Shown here piece by piece: positions 5,082 through 7,156 of a stretch of DNA of 7,156 bases (within the stretch, counting starts at the first letter, position 1; each line of letters starts with the position of its first letter). The stretch comes from Candidatus Sifarchaeum subterraneum (GTDB lineage Archaea > Asgardarchaeota > Sifarchaeia > Sifarchaeales > Sifarchaeaceae): contig JAECRX010000123.1 of the NCBI GenBank assembly GCA_016292335.1, positions 1-7,156 of the forward strand, written 5' to 3'. The notes beneath the pieces are model-generated. The model did no database searches. It was not told where the DNA came from and saw only the letters and a program-made list of their open reading frames with translations. The position numbers and the translations under genes were made by a program.

Positions 5082-5090
5082 TTATAAATA
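5082..5090 (+). promoter_or_regulatory. TATA box upstream of the flavin oxidoreductase
   Basis: TTATAAATA is a strong archaeal TATA match. Transcription would start near 5115, leaving a leader of about 125 nt before the ATG at 5242. That leader contains an ATG-initiated frame at 5123 and the first copy of the 29-nt repeat. The promoter and leader are A+T-rich like the host, unlike the gene they serve. Confidence 0.5.
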
Positions 5091-5187
5091 AGTTTAATTT
5101 TTTTTTGATTCTGTTTTGATTTATGACTTTCATTACAATGAAAATACATAAAAAAAATTTAGTGATTAGAAGCGAATGTCAATTCGT

Positions 5188-5216
5188 GTTTCCAGATAGA
5201 TTTGGTTGGAAAGGTG
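5188..5216 (+). repeat. 29-nt direct repeat, copy 1 (oxidoreductase leader)
   Basis: This copy matches 6626-6654 at 26 of 29 positions; the differences at offsets 6, 18 and 26 are all transitions. TTTCCA (5189-5194) and TGGAAA (5207-5212) can pair around a 12-nt loop. The element ends 25 nt before the oxidoreductase ATG. Read in the frame starting at 5189 it encodes FPDRFGWK. Confidence 0.75.
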
Positions 5217-5229
5217 GGAAATACGTTTT

Positions 5230-5234
5230 GGAGG
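5230..5234 (+). promoter_or_regulatory. Shine-Dalgarno site fixing the oxidoreductase start
   Basis: GGAGG lies seven bases before the ATG at 5242. It argues against the longer frame beginning with TTG at 5206, which lies inside the 29-nt repeat. Confidence 0.8.
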
Positions 5235-5241
5235 ACAAAAA

Positions 5242-6351
5242 ATGTCAAAACTTTTTGAAACCACGACCATTAACATCATGGCCTTGGCAAACCGGTTCGT
5301 ACGTTCGGCCACATGGGAAGGAATGGCCAATGAAGATGGTTCCTGTACCCCCAAACTCATAGATCTGGTGGTGCAACTCGCCCAGGGCGGTGTGGGGCTG
5401 ATCATCACAAGTCACACCTACGTAAGTCGGGAGGGACAGGCATCGCCTTGGCAATTAGGCGTCTATAGTGACGAACTCCTTCCAGGCCTCACCGAGATGA
5501 CCGAAGCCGTGCATAAAGCGGGCGGAAAAATCGCCATGCAGATCACCCATGCAGGCTGTCATGGCGCTTTCGGACTGACTGGGCTGGAACCTTTGGGTCC
5601 ATCGGTCATGGAAAACGAAAAAGGTCCGTTCTGCCGGGAAATGACGCAGGAGGAAATTCGTGAAACCATTAGAGCTTTCGGACAGGGAGCAGCTCGGGCC
5701 AAAAAAGCTGGTTTTGATGGGGTTCAAATCCATGCAGCCCACGGCTATCTGTTGAGTCAGTTTCTTTCTCCTTTTTACAACAAGAGAAAGGATGAGTATG
5801 GCGGAAGCATCGAAAACCGGGCAAAAATCGTTTTAGAAGTTTTCCAAAGCGTAAGAGCCGTGGTTGGGGATCAGTTTCCTGTTATGATCAAGATGAACTC
5901 AGAAGATTTTCTCAATGGAGGCTTTAGCGTAGAGGATATGCTTCAGGTGGCAGTAATGCTCGAAAAAGCTGGCGTTGATGCCATAGAACTGAGTGGCGGT
6001 ACGAGGTATTCCGGCAAATACTTCCCCATAAGAAAGGGCAAAATCGATTCTGAAGAGAAGGAAGTTTGGTATCGAGAAGCGGCCAAACGCTATAAGGAAA
6101 AAATTAACGTCCCGTTGATGCTTGTGGGGGGAATTCGTTCTTATGGAGTGGCTGAAAAATTGGTGGAAGAGGGCATTACTGACTACATTTCATTTTGCCG
6201 TCCTCTGATCCGCGAACCTGATCTTATTAATCGATGGAAGTCAGGGGATACTAGGAAAGCGTCCTGCCTGTCGGACAATTTGTGTTACAAACCCGCACGC
6301 GAAGGGCAGGGGCTGTATTGCGTTGTGGAAGAGCAATTACGCAGCAAATGA
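5242..6351 (+). CDS. old yellow enzyme family NADH:flavin oxidoreductase (FMN, ene-reductase type)
   Basis: This FMN-dependent TIM-barrel enzyme probably reduces C=C bonds of enone-type substrates with NAD(P)H in the cytoplasm. The 369 residues form a single-domain protein, without the Fe-S and FAD domains of dienoyl-CoA reductases. It shows the N-terminal NRFVRSATWEGMA (17-29) and QITHAG (100-105). The substrate-anion pair is H164 and H167 in HAAHGYLLSQFLSP, with the catalytic Tyr169 alongside. DEYGGSIENR (184-193), VGGIRS (295-300) and FCRPLIREPDL (318-328), a phosphate-binding region, follow. The YqjM-type cysteine near the flavin is absent (Thr/Trp there). Cys342, Cys348 and Cys360 in the tail look like remnants of the Fe-S motif of larger relatives. 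The ATG is preferred because of GGAGG seven bases upstream and because the family starts MSKLFE. G+C is about half (33 of 60 in 5281-5340) against about a third nearby, with CGN-rich arginine codons: a likely bacterial acquisition. Confidence 0.93.
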   Translation: MSKLFETTTINIMALANRFVRSATWEGMANEDGSCTPKLIDLVVQLAQGGVGLIITSHTYVSREGQASPWQLGVYSDELLPGLTEMTEAVHKAGGKIAMQITHAGCHGAFGLTGLEPLGPSVMENEKGPFCREMTQEEIRETIRAFGQGAARAKKAGFDGVQIHAAHGYLLSQFLSPFYNKRKDEYGGSIENRAKIVLEVFQSVRAVVGDQFPVMIKMNSEDFLNGGFSVEDMLQVAVMLEKAGVDAIELSGGTRYSGKYFPIRKGKIDSEEKEVWYREAAKRYKEKINVPLMLVGGIRSYGVAEKLVEEGITDYISFCRPLIREPDLINRWKSGDTRKASCLSDNLCYKPAREGQGLYCVVEEQLRSK

Positions 6352-6457
6352 ACCTCTAATTTAAGGACTGGCAGGAGGCAGTCGAGAGCGGCTCCGATTA
6401 TATGCAAAATGTGGATCAAAAAATAAGAAGATTCAATGAACTTGGCGTATGCTACTC

Positions 6458-6464
6458 TTTTTTT
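6458..6464 (+). terminator. T7 run, likely terminator of the oxidoreductase transcript
   Basis: Seven T residues followed by further T-rich sequence (ATTATTTCC) lie about 107 nt after the stop codon, matching archaeal T-run termination. A short inverted repeat, GACTG/CAGTC (about 6366-6382), lies nearer the stop. Confidence 0.45.
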
Positions 6465-6587
6465 ATTATTTCCTTTCAAATTATTTTTAGGTGGTGGGAG
6501 GTTTTATAACCTTCTCTTAGTTCAGGTATTTCAATAATTATGGAAATTTCCTTCGATATTTTTTGATAAGAACCCCTTATTATAAAC

Positions 6588-6595
6588 TTATAAAT
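6588..6595 (+). promoter_or_regulatory. TATA box of the citrate synthase gene
   Basis: TTATAAAT here, with an overlapping alternative TTATTATAAA at 6577-6586, predicts transcription from about 6610-6620. The leader of about 80 nt would begin just before the second 29-nt repeat and so include it. Confidence 0.5.
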
Positions 6596-6625
6596 CTTCA
6601 GTCCAAATATTTAATTACATTATTC

Positions 6626-6654
6626 GTTTCCGGATAGATTTGGCTGGAAAGATG
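6626..6654 (+). repeat. 29-nt direct repeat, copy 2 (citrate synthase leader)
   Basis: This is the partner of 5188-5216. In the predicted stem, A-T of copy 1 becomes G-T here (TTTCCG 6627-6632 with TGGAAA 6645-6650), so pairing in RNA is kept as G-U. The encoded FPDRFGWK is also kept, but the frame has a stop 15 nt upstream of the repeat and another 39 nt after FPDRFGWK. It ends 42 nt before the citrate synthase start. Confidence 0.75.
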
Positions 6655-6696
6655 CTACTAAATTAAGCATAAGTGATTTATGCCGTTGGTGATTGG

Positions 6697-7156
6697 TTGG
6701 AAGAAATACAAAAAGGATTGGAAGGTGTTATTGCAGTAGAAACAAAAATCTCTTTTATCGACGAAATAGAGGGTATTTTGGAATACAGAGGAGTTAACAT
6801 AAATGATTTATCAGAACTTTCGTACGATACTGTTTCTTACCTCCTCATATATGGGAAAATTCCAAATAAAAATGCGATAGATGCCTTTTCAAAACAATTA
6901 AGAGAGGCTAGAGACATAAATGAGGCCATGATAAATGTTATTAGTATTTACAATTGCAATATAGAGGCTATGGATGCATTGCGCACAGGTGTTTCCTTTC
7001 TATCTCATTGTGATCCGGATTTGAACGACAATTCATTGGAGGCAAACTTACGGAAAGCTACGAGGCTAATAGCAAAGTTCCCAACCATTGTTGCGGCATT
7101 CTCTAGAATAAGAAATAAGCAAGCGCCCATACCTCCAGATAAAACGCTGTCCCATG
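6697..7156 (+). CDS. gltA: citrate synthase, N-terminal part (runs off the window)
   Basis: The enzyme condenses acetyl-CoA and oxaloacetate to citrate at the entry of the TCA cycle. The 153 visible residues match the N-terminal part of archaeal/bacterial citrate synthases of about 370-380 residues. Landmarks are GLEGVIAVETKISFID (7-22), the YRGVNINDL segment (31-39), YLLIYGKIP (51-59), MDALRTGVS and FPTIVAAFSRIRN, with PIPPD near the end. The catalytic His and Asp residues lie beyond the window edge, so a 2-methylcitrate synthase cannot be excluded. The chosen start is TTG at 6697: GGTGAT lies just upstream (6688-6693), and MEEIQKGLEGV is the usual family beginning. A GTG at 6673 is in frame, directly after a stop codon, but has no SD. 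The gene is A+T-rich like the host and has its own promoter. Confidence 0.93.
   Translation, partial: MEEIQKGLEGVIAVETKISFIDEIEGILEYRGVNINDLSELSYDTVSYLLIYGKIPNKNAIDAFSKQLREARDINEAMINVISIYNCNIEAMDALRTGVSFLSHCDPDLNDNSLEANLRKATRLIAKFPTIVAAFSRIRNKQAPIPPDKTLSH

Larger units (their letters stand above)
6352..6696. other. intergenic region between the oxidoreductase and citrate synthase genes
   Basis: The first ~60 nt keep the higher G+C of the oxidoreductase, then composition returns to A+T-rich at about 6415, marking a likely right edge of the foreign segment. It contains a T-rich terminator, a small hairpin (AGGTT 6499-6503 with AACCT 6508-6512), the citrate synthase TATA box and the second 29-nt repeat. 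No convincing gene is present; a 33-codon hydrophobic frame at 6436-6537 spans the terminator T-run and has no SD. Confidence 0.6.

Noticed and set aside
5206..5241. 12-residue extension of the oxidoreductase from a TTG at 5206
   Set aside because: The TTG lies inside the 29-nt repeat, and GGAGG seven bases before the ATG at 5242 plus the family N-terminus fix the later start.
5455..5742. Long minus-strand open frames inside the oxidoreductase gene (also 5166-5454)
   Set aside because: They are shadows of a higher-G+C gene with strong protein-family motifs in the + frame.
6436..6537. 33-codon hydrophobic frame downstream of the oxidoreductase
   Set aside because: No SD; its hydrophobicity comes from the T-rich terminator run that it spans.
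6673..6696. GTG start of citrate synthase directly after a stop codon
   Set aside because: No SD precedes it; the TTG at 6697 gives the usual family N-terminus and follows GGTGAT. It remains a minor alternative.
1..7156. tRNA, rRNA, CRISPR array or transposase
   Set aside because: No T-loop-like GTTCGAATC with cloverleaf pairing, no regularly spaced repeats, and no transposase motif was found. The only matched repeats are the pairs listed.

Overview
The window looks like chromosomal DNA of an A+T-rich archaeon. The S19 protein is of the archaeal/eukaryotic RPS15 type. A PAC2 protein ends in a proteasome-docking HbYX tail. Promoter regions carry archaeal TATA-like boxes, and several genes start with TTG behind a strong Shine-Dalgarno (SD) site. 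The first gene resembles eukaryotic PIG-P/DPM2 membrane subunits. That would fit a lineage rich in eukaryote-like proteins (Asgard, or possibly a Bathyarchaeia/TACK group), but the placement is inference only.

Layout. Positions 1-567 hold no convincing gene; the strand is rich in A and C, with a 24-bp near-palindrome at the start and a TATA box inside a 20-bp near-palindrome at the end. At 568-1113 (+) is a small four-helix membrane protein built from two tandem PIG-P/DPM2-like units. Convergent to it is a two-gene operon on the minus strand: a PAC2-family proteasome assembly chaperone (TTG start at 2475, not the longer frame) followed 20 nt later by an Hsp20 small heat-shock protein (TTG start at 1684). 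Its leader can form alternative hairpins that include part of the first SD site. A 388-nt gene-free stretch with a perfect 12-bp stem-loop separates it from a radical SAM enzyme (2864-3676, minus). That enzyme diverges from a small HEAT-repeat protein (3774-4385, +). A ribosomal protein S19 gene follows alone on the minus strand (4523-4930), with no other ribosomal protein gene beside it here.

The right third holds an old-yellow-enzyme type flavin oxidoreductase (5242-6351, +). Its G+C content (about half) and codon choice are bacterial-looking and differ from everything around it, so it is probably horizontally acquired. It is bracketed by two copies of a 29-nt element (26/29 identical). Each copy lies in the leader of the next gene, and a small hairpin is preserved in both. 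The window ends inside a citrate synthase gene (6697 to the edge, +).

The genes do not form one pathway. The clearest functional unit is the PAC2-Hsp20 protein-quality-control operon. The points most worth following up are the duplicated PIG-P/DPM2-like protein, the HbYX tail and its leader, the repeat-flanked foreign oxidoreductase, and the solitary S19 gene. No CRISPR array, tRNA, rRNA or transposase was seen.
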